DNA from: Planctomycetota bacterium
Lineage (GTDB): Bacteria > Planctomycetota > Phycisphaerae > UBA1845
Reading direction: 5' to 3'
Assembly (NCBI GenBank): GCA_022567365.1
Contig: JADFHG010000024.1
Span: 1-13,693, forward strand
Length of the DNA: 13,693 bases
Of the stretch, positions 5,281 to 12,072 are shown one piece after another (position 1 is the first letter of the stretch; every line of letters starts with the position of its first letter). A program made the translations under genes and the position numbers. The notes under the pieces were generated by a model. The model was not told the origin of the DNA. It searched no databases and saw only the letters and a program-made list of their open reading frames with translations.

Positions 5281-7005
5281 TCACCGGCCTCCGGGGTTCT
5301 CGCCGCGCGCCGCCGGTTGCAACAGTTTGGCCGCGCCGACCTCCTCGAAACGGGTCAGGTCGGTCCAGAAGGTTCCCTCGCCGGCGTAGAAGAGGCGGAT
5401 CGATTCGGGCTCGAAGTTCTGCGCGAACGTATACAGGTTGTATGCCTTCGGGCTGCCGAAGGCCTCGATGAGCATCCGGTATCCATCGGCTTCGGCCTGC
5501 TTTTCCATTTTCTGCACATCCGCGGCCGCTTTGCCGAGGATCTCGATCCGCTGCGCGTCGAGCTTGGCCACGTCCTCCTGGATCGTGGCGATCTCGAGCG
5601 ATGCCTGGGCGTCGATCTCTGCCGCGTCCTTGTCGGCCTCGGCGGCGATGTTGGCGACCATCACGCGCGTCTCGGCCAGGATTGTCTCGCGGGTAATCTC
5701 GATCTTCTTCTGCTCTTCCTCCAGCTCCGCCTTGACCACGGCCGCGTCGCGCTGCTTTTCCTTGGTAAGCCGGTTTTCGATCGCGATGTGGCTTTGCTGG
5801 ATCGTGCGTTTCAGGTCTTCCTGCACGTAGTCCGCTCCGCCGCCGGCGTCGGGCGCGTGCACCTCGATCTCGCGCACGAGCGCGAGCAGGATTTCGATAT
5901 GCTTGCGTTTGCAGACCTGCCGGAGACTCTCGGTCAGCTCTTTTTGAAACAGTTCGCGCTTCTCGCCCTGGATAAAGTCGCGGGCGGCGTAGGTCGAGCC
6001 GATGTTGCGACAAATCGACCGAAGTTGCGGACCGATCACCTTGTCGAGCACCCGGTCGATATTGCCGAACTCGTTCACGATTTCGGCTGCGTGCTTCGGA
6101 TCAATACCCCATACGACGGTCACACCGACGCGGATCAGATAGCCGCTGTCGGATGGGAAGGATATGCGCATGTTGTCGTCCTCGCTGACTTTCAGTTGCG
6201 AGAACTCGTTGAACCCGATTTCGACGAGGGTCACTTTCTTGAGCCACGGGTTGATGAAGTAGATCCCCGGTTGGAGCACGTCGCGCAGCGTACCGCGCCG
6301 GCCCGGTTCGGCCAGGGGTCGTACGGAGCTGACGAATGCCGTCTCCGTCGTCGGCTCCGAGTCGGTCGTGTCCTCGGTCGCAGCCGCGGGCGTCGCGGAC
6401 GCACGACCGGCAACACCGGGTTCATCGACCATGTTCGTGACCACACCGACGAAGCCCGCCGGGATCACGATGGCGGGGTATTCCTCGACTTCGTAGATGA
6501 GCGGGTTGATCTTATACGTGCCGGGCGTCAGCACCTCGCGGAGAATGCCCTTGTGTCCGGAATCTCGAGCGACGATGTCGCTGCCGTCCGGCGCCGCGGA
6601 GCCGATCTTCCTCGTGACCACGCCGATCTTGGGAAAATCGCCCTGAAACTTGAACCTCCCGGTTCGCAGCAGGTCGCGCTGCTGCTCGGAGAGCGAGTGA
6701 ATGTGCAGCGGCCACGTGCCGGGCCTGCCCGCGGAGATGTGAGTAAGCGGATGGAGCTCCCATTTCCACGTGATGGGGTTGTAGAACAGATGTCGTCCGG
6801 GACCGAGCACCTTCTTTTGAATGCCCTTTTGTCCGGGCTCGGTAGCGATCAGCCCTTTGTCGGGCACGGGCACGCCTGTCTTGCGAATCAACGTCGCGCA
6901 CATGTTTTCCGGGACGTAGATGCGGCACGTGAACCACACGAGTGCCGTAAGTCCCGACGAAATGACGAGAAACAGACCGACACCGATTGCGAGTTTGTTC
7001 CGCAT
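5281..7005 (-). CDS. SPFH/band-7 membrane protein, second gene of the pair
   Basis: This 574-residue SPFH-family (prohibitin/flotillin/HflK-C type) protein has one N-terminal hydrophobic anchor (about 5-26). Three copies of a head module follow: GQKGIQKKVLGPGRHLFYNP (58-77), GHKGILREVLTPGTYKINP (150-168) and GRRGTLRDVLQPGIYFINP (235-253). The second is followed by PAIVIPAGFVGVVT, the usual entry to an SPFH domain. An Ala/Thr/Glu-rich linker (196-225) splits modules two and three. The band-7 core spans about 255-385. A long charged coiled coil follows (about 395-510) with repeated Glu/Lys/Ala and ends in an aromatic-containing tail. Such proteins normally oligomerise into membrane cages or scaffolds. 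The TAATG overlap with the upstream paralogue implies coupled translation and probably a hetero-oligomer. HflK/HflC-like protease control or flotillin-like scaffolding are possible; neither is shown. Confidence 0.9.
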   Translation of the reverse strand: MRNKLAIGVGLFLVISSGLTALVWFTCRIYVPENMCATLIRKTGVPVPDKGLIATEPGQKGIQKKVLGPGRHLFYNPITWKWELHPLTHISAGRPGTWPLHIHSLSEQQRDLLRTGRFKFQGDFPKIGVVTRKIGSAAPDGSDIVARDSGHKGILREVLTPGTYKINPLIYEVEEYPAIVIPAGFVGVVTNMVDEPGVAGRASATPAAATEDTTDSEPTTETAFVSSVRPLAEPGRRGTLRDVLQPGIYFINPWLKKVTLVEIGFNEFSQLKVSEDDNMRISFPSDSGYLIRVGVTVVWGIDPKHAAEIVNEFGNIDRVLDKVIGPQLRSICRNIGSTYAARDFIQGEKRELFQKELTESLRQVCKRKHIEILLALVREIEVHAPDAGGGADYVQEDLKRTIQQSHIAIENRLTKEKQRDAAVVKAELEEEQKKIEITRETILAETRVMVANIAAEADKDAAEIDAQASLEIATIQEDVAKLDAQRIEILGKAAADVQKMEKQAEADGYRMLIEAFGSPKAYNLYTFAQNFEPESIRLFYAGEGTFWTDLTRFEEVGAAKLLQPAARGENPGGR

Positions 7006-8594
7006 TATCCCTCACCTCCTTTGTTTCCCGTGGTGGGAAACATCTGAAACTGCTTGAAGATATCCGCGAACGGTCCCTCGGTGTTCGACAGGATGGACTT
7101 GATCGACGGAGCGATCTTCTCGAGGAAAAACAACTGGGCGTATGTCTCGCCGTCGCCGAAGGCGTTGACCGCGGCCTTGAGCGGCTCCGCCCGCGCCACG
7201 TATTCCATCCGAACGACGTTGGCCCTGGCCTCGCCACGAGCGACGGTCGCGGACGCCTCCTTCGCGGCGGCCTGAAGCGTGAGCTTGGCGACCTCGAGTT
7301 CGCGATTGGCCATGGTGACCGAAACGACCTTGCGTTGCTCGGCCTCTTTGGTCACGGTGACGACGTCGCGTCGCGCGTCGCCGATGCTGGCGTTTTGTCC
7401 CTGACGTTCCAGTTGCTCGACGAGCAGGGCCTCGGCTTTGGCCTCTTCTTTCTGGTTGGCGGAGCGCTCCATCTCCTGGTCGGCCTGCTCGCGTTGGCTG
7501 ATGAGGCTCGCGATTTCGGCCGGCGGCTGGATGTCGCGCACGAGCGCCGCCTTGATCTCGATGCCCTGCTTGCCGCAGTCGCGCCGGAGTTCCTCGAGTA
7601 GGTTGTCCTGGAACGCGATCCGAGTCTTGCCGCTGATGAACTCGCGCGCCTGAAGCTTGGACCCCTGAATCCGCGCGATGCTCCGGGTGTTCGGTAGGAT
7701 GATCTTGTTGAGGATGTCCGTCTTGTCGCCGTAGGCCACCGTGACCTCGGCGACGCGATCGGGACGGATTGCCCATTCGATCGTGCCCTCCATGCTGATG
7801 TCGAAGCTGTCGTTCGAGGGGAAGTGAATGGCGTCTGCCCCGAGCATGTCGTACTTATGGCTGCGCACATCGACGATCTCGATGTACTTGAGGAACGGGT
7901 TTTCCCGCACGATACCGGGCGGCAGCACGCCCTGTTGCACGCCTTTTTCGCCTTCGGCGACGGTGTACGTGTTCTTCTCCTTCGGTTCCCTTCCGCTGAG
8001 CAGCGTGACCACCCCCACGTGCCCTTCCGGGATTCGGATGACGGGGAACTTCATCACCTCGTACGCGAGCAGGTTGATGTTGTGTCGCCCGGATTTGAGC
8101 GGCTCGGCGACCGGCCCGCGCTCGTCGCCGCGGGTCGCGACCGTCTTGGGATAAGCAAGCGGCTTGCCATACCTGCGAATCTTCACGCCGATTTCGTCCT
8201 GCGCGACGTACGTCGCCTTCATCAACACCGCACGGTTCGAGTAGGGGTTGATCCAGTGCCAGCCTTCGCGGAGCATTTCGTATCGGATGCCCTTGTAGCC
8301 GGCGCGCACCTCATCTTCGCTTTGGTTCGTTTTGGCCGCGATCGAACGAACGAGCGCCGGATAGAGCACGACCTGATCGGCGAATTCGTCGGCGAGATCG
8401 TCGGGGACGAGCCTGCCGGTCTTGTTGACGAGGACGAGGAACTCGCCTTCGCCTACGCTGTGGAGCCCGGCGACCACAACCCCCGCCGCGAGCACGACGC
8501 CCGCCAGGAGTGTTCCTCCGATCATGATCGCCAAGCGCGGCCTAAAACGACGCTGGTAGAGCGGATCGCCCGCCGGAGATTCAGCCATGTTCAT
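7005..8594 (-). CDS. SPFH/band-7 membrane protein, first gene of the pair
   Basis: This 529-residue SPFH-family protein has a short charged N-terminus, one membrane anchor (about 21-43), then VGEGEFLVLVNKTG. Head modules are at GYKGIRYEMLREGWHWINP (99-117), a degenerate copy ERGPVAEPLKSGRHNIN (158-174) and GEKGVQQGVLPPGIVRENP (215-233). PVIRIPEGHVGVVT (184-197) stands between the last two. The band-7 core runs to about 360, with FISGKTRIAFQ near 319-329. A coiled coil (365-470) rich in Glu, Ala and Arg follows. The tail is hydrophobic to aromatic (AQLFFLEKIAP, then IFKQFQMFP). It is a divergent paralogue of the downstream gene. ATG at 8594 has AAAGGA 8 nt upstream. Its last codons, KGGEG, also encode the ribosome-binding site of the next gene. 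A repeat element of 309 bp lies upstream in what should be its promoter region. Confidence 0.9.
   Translation of the reverse strand: MNMAESPAGDPLYQRRFRPRLAIMIGGTLLAGVVLAAGVVVAGLHSVGEGEFLVLVNKTGRLVPDDLADEFADQVVLYPALVRSIAAKTNQSEDEVRAGYKGIRYEMLREGWHWINPYSNRAVLMKATYVAQDEIGVKIRRYGKPLAYPKTVATRGDERGPVAEPLKSGRHNINLLAYEVMKFPVIRIPEGHVGVVTLLSGREPKEKNTYTVAEGEKGVQQGVLPPGIVRENPFLKYIEIVDVRSHKYDMLGADAIHFPSNDSFDISMEGTIEWAIRPDRVAEVTVAYGDKTDILNKIILPNTRSIARIQGSKLQAREFISGKTRIAFQDNLLEELRRDCGKQGIEIKAALVRDIQPPAEIASLISQREQADQEMERSANQKEEAKAEALLVEQLERQGQNASIGDARRDVVTVTKEAEQRKVVSVTMANRELEVAKLTLQAAAKEASATVARGEARANVVRMEYVARAEPLKAAVNAFGDGETYAQLFFLEKIAPSIKSILSNTEGPFADIFKQFQMFPTTGNKGGEG
7012..7022 (-). promoter_or_regulatory. 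Embedded full-length Shine-Dalgarno at the SPFH-SPFH junction
   Basis: On the minus strand AAAGGAGGTGA lies 6 nt before the ATG at 7005, inside the last codons of the upstream gene. It is an almost complete match to the anti-Shine-Dalgarno end of 16S rRNA. Together with the TAATG stop-start overlap (7003-7007) it predicts strong, coupled expression of the second SPFH protein. Confidence 0.8.
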
Positions 8595-8700
8595 TGTTTG
8601 TTCCTTTCTATTGGGAAGGACGTGCGGTCGTTCGGTGCGGGTCGACGGCGGTGCCCGGCGACCTCGCGGCTACGCTCCACGTCCGAAGTTCTCGGTCAAT

Positions 8701-9009
8701 GTAGCAATTCAAACAGATGGCCTCTTATCCGAACCTAGGGCCGTCAGGATGGGGCGGTGTTTGCATTGGTCTAATGTTGTGTCAACCTCGAACCTGCGGG
8801 CTCGATCGGGAGCGCGAGGCCCGGTACAACCGGCTTGCCGGCGCCGAGCTGACGCTTTGCTTCCAGACCGGGCAAGACGGCTCACCAGGAGGTTCGCCCT
8901 CCCAAGGACGTCTTACGCAACCCGCACAATGAAGGCCGACGTAGCACTAGCCGCTTCCTGACGGGCGCGGTTCGGATCAGGATACGCCGCCCCAATTCTG
9001 AATCACTAC
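8701..9009. repeat. Composite inverted-repeat element, copy 2 (309 bp)
   Basis: The ends are imperfect inverted repeats: GTAGCAATTCA (8701-8711) and, on the complement of 8999-9009, GTAGTGATTCA. The inner arms, ATCCGAACC...GCCGTCAGG on the left and CCTGACGGG...GGTTCGGAT on the right, match those of copy 1 at 1480-1642. The core (about 8757-8950) is some 190 bp, against about 40 bp in copy 1, and is unrelated to it by eye. It has no credible open frame. The right end stops two bases before the stop codon of the 63-aa zinc-ribbon gene. The left end stands about 105 bp before the first SPFH gene. It therefore fills most of the 416-bp gap and may carry or displace the SPFH promoter. Confidence 0.75.
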
Positions 9010-9010
9010 A

Positions 9011-9202
9011 CTAGGACAATTGCTTTCCGCAGTGGGCGCAAAACCGGGCCTGCCCCTGATTGGCGTTGCGGCAACGCGTACAAATCTGTTCGGCACCGCC
9101 GGGCGATCCACCCCCCGCGCCGCGCAGGATGATGAGCACGCCGCCCACGAACACAGCCCCCAGGCACGCCAGGAGCAAGATCGTCATCGGACCGACTACC
9201 AC
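9011..9202 (-). CDS. Small membrane-anchored zinc-ribbon protein
   Basis: This 63-residue protein has one hydrophobic segment (about 6-27), a glycine-rich linker, then a C-terminal zinc ribbon. The ribbon is ICTRC (Cys41, Cys44) and FCAHCGKQLS (Cys55, Cys58). This resembles the zinc-ribbon tail found on many bacterial membrane proteins, and it should project into the cytoplasm. The GTG start at 9202 has AAAGGA 6 nt upstream; an ATG at 9187 is the alternative and would trim five residues from the anchor. The TAG stop at 9011-9013 abuts the repeat element at 8701-9009. The function is unknown. It may be an adaptor for another protein, but no partner is evident beyond its position before the SPFH pair. 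Confidence 0.75.
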   Translation of the reverse strand: MVVGPMTILLLACLGAVFVGGVLIILRGAGGGSPGGAEQICTRCRNANQGQARFCAHCGKQLS

Positions 9203-9659
9203 ACTTTTTCCTTTCCGCCGAGCGTCGATTCAACGCCAAAGGGCACCGGCATCGGACCGTTCCCTCGCGAGTGCACCTCACCGTCGAATGTACGGCGCGC
9301 CTCTGTCTCGAAGACACCATCCTCCAGAGTATACGCGAGGATCGACTCCGCCGCATTTATAAAGCAAACGTGCGATTTGAAAGGGCGTCGAATGGGGTTG
9401 GCGGGCGCGGATTACCGCGTTTCCGATGCGCTTGTCGGCCGCGACGGGCCGTTTCCCCGGGTTGGGAGTTCCCGCCTATCTTCGATATCCTACGCGCCTG
9501 GTGGGCTCGGCCCGACCTTCGTTTGGCGTTGGTGAGCGAAACGCGGACCGGTTGCCGGTGCCGCCGCCCGATACGCCCCCCCAAAACGCCGACGGCCGCC
9601 TCCGGGGTCTCGGATGGCGGTCGCCGTGGAAGACTGATTATCGTAGCCGGGTCTCTTGC
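9203..9659. other. 457-bp stretch without a convincing gene
   Basis: Frames on both strands are open for up to about 140 codons, but they are arginine-rich with no recognisable motif and no ribosome-binding site. The plus-strand frames also run into the end of the Xer gene. A TATACT box on the minus strand at 9328-9333 could be a -10 element for the zinc-ribbon gene at 9202, with no good -35. I see no tRNA or hairpin-plus-U terminator. Confidence 0.5.
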
Positions 9660-10727
9660 CTATGCCCTCGGATGCGCGTCGTCGTAGGCGGCCTTTAACC
9701 GCGGCGTCGTCAGGTGTGTATAGATCTGTGTCGTCGATATCGACTGGTGCCCGAGAAGCTCCTGAACGCTCCGCAGGTCGGCGCCGTTGTTGAGCATGTG
9801 CGTGGCGAAGCTATGCCGCAAGGTATGCGGACTGATGCTTGGGTCCATGCCGCACTCGGCGAGATACTTGTCGAGTTTTCTGCGTACACTCCTCGTGCTG
9901 AGCCGCTGCCCGTGTTTATTGACGAAGAGGGCGTGTTGGTCGAACGTCGCCGCGCGGGCGTCGGCACGTCTCAAGTCGAGGTATCGCTTGAGTGACGTGA
10001 TCGCGGTAGGACCGATCGGGGAGATTCGCTGCTTCTTGCCTTTGCCGCGCACCCGTATGGTCTGACGTTCGGAGTCGATGTCGCCGTAGTCGAGTTCGAC
10101 GAGTTCGCTGACCCGTACGCCGGTCGAGTAGAGCACCTCGAGCATCGCGCGGTCGCGGGCGCCCAAAAGGGTGGTGTCGTCCGGCGTGCTGAGCAACCGG
10201 TTGACCTCCTCGACCTCGAGGAACTTAGGCAGTGCCTTTTCCTGTTTCGGCGTTCGAATGGTCGCAAGGGGGTGTTCCGACACATAACCGCGCCGTATGC
10301 AGAACTTGTAGAAGCTGCGAAGCGTTGCGAGTTTGCGGGCGACGGTCGACTTGGAATACGACTGCGTCGAGAGGAACGACAGGAACAACTTGATCCTGTC
10401 AACGGTAACCTCGCGGAGCTTCTGGCTGATGTCCGTTTCGGTCAGGACGGTCGCCCGATCGCCGGAAGCGAACGCACGTGAACCACCCGTCACCGAGGAC
10501 ACCGTGGACACCGTGGACACCGAAGGCGCGGAGGCCGCGGTGGTCGGTGTCGTCGGACGCGACCCACCCGAAGAACTAACGCGCCCCGCGGCGCGTGCAT
10601 GGTCCCCAACCAGGAAGGCGGAGAACTGCGACAAGTCGGCCCCGTAGCACTTGGCTGTGTGAGGCGAGAAGTGCCGTTCGTACTTCAAGTAGTTGAGGAA
10701 CTCATCAATCAAGGGGATTTCGGTCAT
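9660..10727 (-). CDS. xerD: Xer-type tyrosine recombinase with low-complexity insert
   Basis: This site-specific recombinase of the XerC/XerD type has 355 residues, about 57 longer than E. coli XerD. The catalytic residues are all present: Arg205 (STGVRVSELVEL), Lys229 (VRGKGKKQR), His301 and Arg304 (SPHTLRHSFATH), His327 (LLGHQSISTT) and the nucleophile Tyr336 (QIYTHL). Spacing fits XerD (26 and 9 residues after the first His). The C-terminal DDAHPRA also resembles XerD, hence the symbol; XerC cannot be excluded. The N-terminal core-binding domain (1-40 and 108-160) is split by a Ser/Thr/Val/Gly-rich insert (about 41-107), part of which is encoded by a 9-bp minisatellite. The expected role is resolution of chromosome dimers at dif. 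I found no dif-like site here, and no integrase context of phage or island genes. ATG at 10727 lacks a strong ribosome-binding site. Confidence 0.93.
   Translation of the reverse strand: MTEIPLIDEFLNYLKYERHFSPHTAKCYGADLSQFSAFLVGDHARAAGRVSSSGGSRPTTPTTAASAPSVSTVSTVSSVTGGSRAFASGDRATVLTETDISQKLREVTVDRIKLFLSFLSTQSYSKSTVARKLATLRSFYKFCIRRGYVSEHPLATIRTPKQEKALPKFLEVEEVNRLLSTPDDTTLLGARDRAMLEVLYSTGVRVSELVELDYGDIDSERQTIRVRGKGKKQRISPIGPTAITSLKRYLDLRRADARAATFDQHALFVNKHGQRLSTRSVRRKLDKYLAECGMDPSISPHTLRHSFATHMLNNGADLRSVQELLGHQSISTTQIYTHLTTPRLKAAYDDAHPRA
10491..10526. repeat. Four 9-bp tandem repeats inside the Xer gene
   Basis: Four adjacent units read caccgagga, caccgtgga, caccgtgga and caccgaagg. Being a multiple of three they keep the frame and encode the SVSTVSTVSSV run of the Xer insert. 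Copy number could vary without breaking the gene. Confidence 0.85.
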
Positions 10728-10780
10728 GATCGCTAACTACGCTTCGGCGAATGCACCCACTTCGAGCATTGTTATCATTG

Positions 10781-10813
10781 GGATCCCGCTTCCGTTTCCG
10801 ACCTTCGGGATCC
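10781..10813. repeat. 8-bp inverted repeat after the 68-aa gene
   Basis: GGATCCCG (10781-10788) and CGGGATCC (10806-10813) are perfect inverted repeats with a 17-nt loop, 3 nt past the stop codon at 10817. The position suits a terminator between the lipoprotein unit and Xer, but no U-tract follows on the minus strand. It could be a weak terminator or an mRNA-stabilising hairpin. Confidence 0.45.
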
Positions 10814-10816
10814 GGT

Positions 10817-11023
10817 CTAAGTGGCGATCTGATCGAGCTCCGTCTCCAATCGTCGGCCCATTTGGTACGAAAGTACCGCGGCATCAAACCAATCGAAGTC
10901 GCTGCCGGTGTTACCAGCCAGCGACGCGAAGGCGTCGATGACCTGGGCCTCCTGCCCAGTCGTGTATCGGAAAATGAATCGCTCGTCTCCCTTAACGAGA
11001 GAAAGCTGGCGAATCACACTCAT
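10817..11023 (-). CDS. Small conserved-looking protein with DWFDAAVLSYQ motif
   Basis: This 68-residue soluble protein has FIFRYTTGQEAQVIDAFASL (17-36) and DFDWFDAAVLSYQMGRRL (42-59). I believe this pattern, with a Y..G.E..V.DA... helix and a DWFDAAVLS.Q helix, recurs in small unannotated planctomycetal proteins; that is recollection, not a search. There is no signal peptide, membrane segment or cysteine motif. Its ATG overlaps the TGA of the upstream lipoprotein gene by 4 nt (ATGA at 11020-11023), so translation is probably coupled. The biochemical role is unknown. Confidence 0.75.
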   Translation of the reverse strand: MSVIRQLSLVKGDERFIFRYTTGQEAQVIDAFASLAGNTGSDFDWFDAAVLSYQMGRRLETELDQIAT

Positions 11024-11832
11024 CGCTTATCGGCCTTCCCCGGCGTCGTGCCCACAGCGACCGCCTTCCGTGGCGGACCCAGCAACGTGAGAATCGTCTC
11101 GTGACAACAGAACCGGATGTAGTGCTGCTGGCTCACTACAAACTTCCTCCAGCCATACGGGCTATCGTCCGCGCCTCGCTCTTTGGCAAAGGCGCGAACG
11201 TCTTGCGCCACTGACTCATGGGAGGCGTCGAAAATGCGCTGAGTTTGCGCGATGAGTCCCCGCACCGACGGCTCCGCAGGCGAGCGCGCCAATTGAGCTT
11301 GGCGTGACAGAGCGACCGGATCCAAGCGCTCGCGGCGTGCCCCAGCGCGGTCGCCGTACAATTGGCTGGAGATCGATATGGTGGGTGGATCGTAGGGATC
11401 ATACTCGGTCACCGCAAAAACGAGAATCGCGTCCGCCCCAAGGAGCCGCGTCAACTCGAGGGCATGCGTCGGCGACGCCACGCCCGCTGCCCCCTGGGCA
11501 TCCAAGACGGCAAGAACCCGGTTTACCGGGATAACCTCGATACCTTCCGCATAGCCCAGTTCGCTCGCCATCAGGTCGGCAAACGTGTTCGGATCGAAAT
11601 CGCTCGAACCGCTCTGGTTCAGCGCGGGGGCGACCGCAATCGTCATCGCCGCGACTCGCTCATTCGCGATCCGAACGGGTTCGATCACCCGCCTCCCACG
11701 GCAGCCGCTTGTTGCGAGTAACGACACCGCGACGAAAAACACCGCCGCGTACGTTCGGACGCGCGGGCGACGTCTACCGCCCGCCCATGTCGTCCCTGAC
11801 ACGAATGTCCGTCTGTGCCCGTCCATTGACAC
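11020..11832 (-). CDS. Lipoprotein with CsgG/LpoB-like domain
   Basis: This protein has up to 270 residues. An arginine-rich stretch (20-26) precedes a hydrophobic signal (28-40) and the lipobox ATSGC, with Cys44 as the likely lipidated residue. The mature part begins with MTIAVAPALNQSG (62-74). It continues with FADLMASELGYAEGIEVIPVNRVLAVLDAQG (84-114, quoted only in outline), then LTRLLGADAILVFAVTEYDPYDPPTIS. This order of strand, helix, paired R-x-L and LGAD-[IL]L matches the fold of CsgG, LpoB and related outer-envelope lipoproteins. The C-terminal half is helical and charged. The first in-frame start is GTG at 11832; an ATG two codons in (11826) and a GTG at 11802 are alternatives, and the long n-region makes a later start attractive. 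The 68-aa gene overlaps its end. Confidence 0.75.
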   Translation of the reverse strand: MSMDGHRRTFVSGTTWAGGRRRPRVRTYAAVFFVAVSLLATSGCRGRRVIEPVRIANERVAAMTIAVAPALNQSGSSDFDPNTFADLMASELGYAEGIEVIPVNRVLAVLDAQGAAGVASPTHALELTRLLGADAILVFAVTEYDPYDPPTISISSQLYGDRAGARRERLDPVALSRQAQLARSPAEPSVRGLIAQTQRIFDASHESVAQDVRAFAKERGADDSPYGWRKFVVSQQHYIRFCCHETILTLLGPPRKAVAVGTTPGKADKR

Positions 11833-12072
11833 TCATGGATCCCCGCCCGGCGCCCTAGTTACACGGGCGTCGCGCGAACCTGTGTTTTCATCGACCATTG
11901 CGCAACGGGCCTTTTGCGTGAAACCCGTTCGTTTGCCGTATTCAAGGGCTTTCGCAACCGCTAACTTCCCACGATCCCGGTCCCGGTGCGATGATCCAGC
12001 CAAGGACTGGGCGATCGGAAACACGCCCCGTCCTCCTGGAAAGCCCGCTCTCGTGCCTCATTTGTCGTAGGC

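Noticed and set aside
5026..7047. 673-codon open frame on the plus strand opposite the second SPFH gene
   Set aside because: It is antisense to a protein with clear SPFH architecture, has no recognisable domain, and reflects the lack of stops opposite GC-rich codons.
7824..8738. 304-codon plus-strand open frame opposite the first SPFH gene
   Set aside because: Antisense shadow of a well-supported gene, without a ribosome-binding site or domain.
9357..9584. 75-codon arginine-rich minus-strand frame in the gap upstream of the zinc-ribbon gene
   Set aside because: The extreme Arg/Gly/Pro composition is typical of GC-rich non-coding DNA, and no start signal is visible.
10491..10526. Short tandem repeat considered as a CRISPR or iteron array
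   Set aside because: Units are 9 bp with no spacers and lie inside an intact Xer reading frame.
9660..10727. Tyrosine recombinase considered as a phage or island integrase
   Set aside because: Motif spacing and the C-terminus fit XerD, and no tRNA, attachment repeat or mobile cargo lies beside it.
11833..12024. 63-codon minus-strand frame whose stop abuts the lipoprotein GTG
   Set aside because: The position is tempting, but there is no ribosome-binding site, no hydrophobic or conserved-looking pattern, and the composition looks non-coding. A homologue search would settle it.
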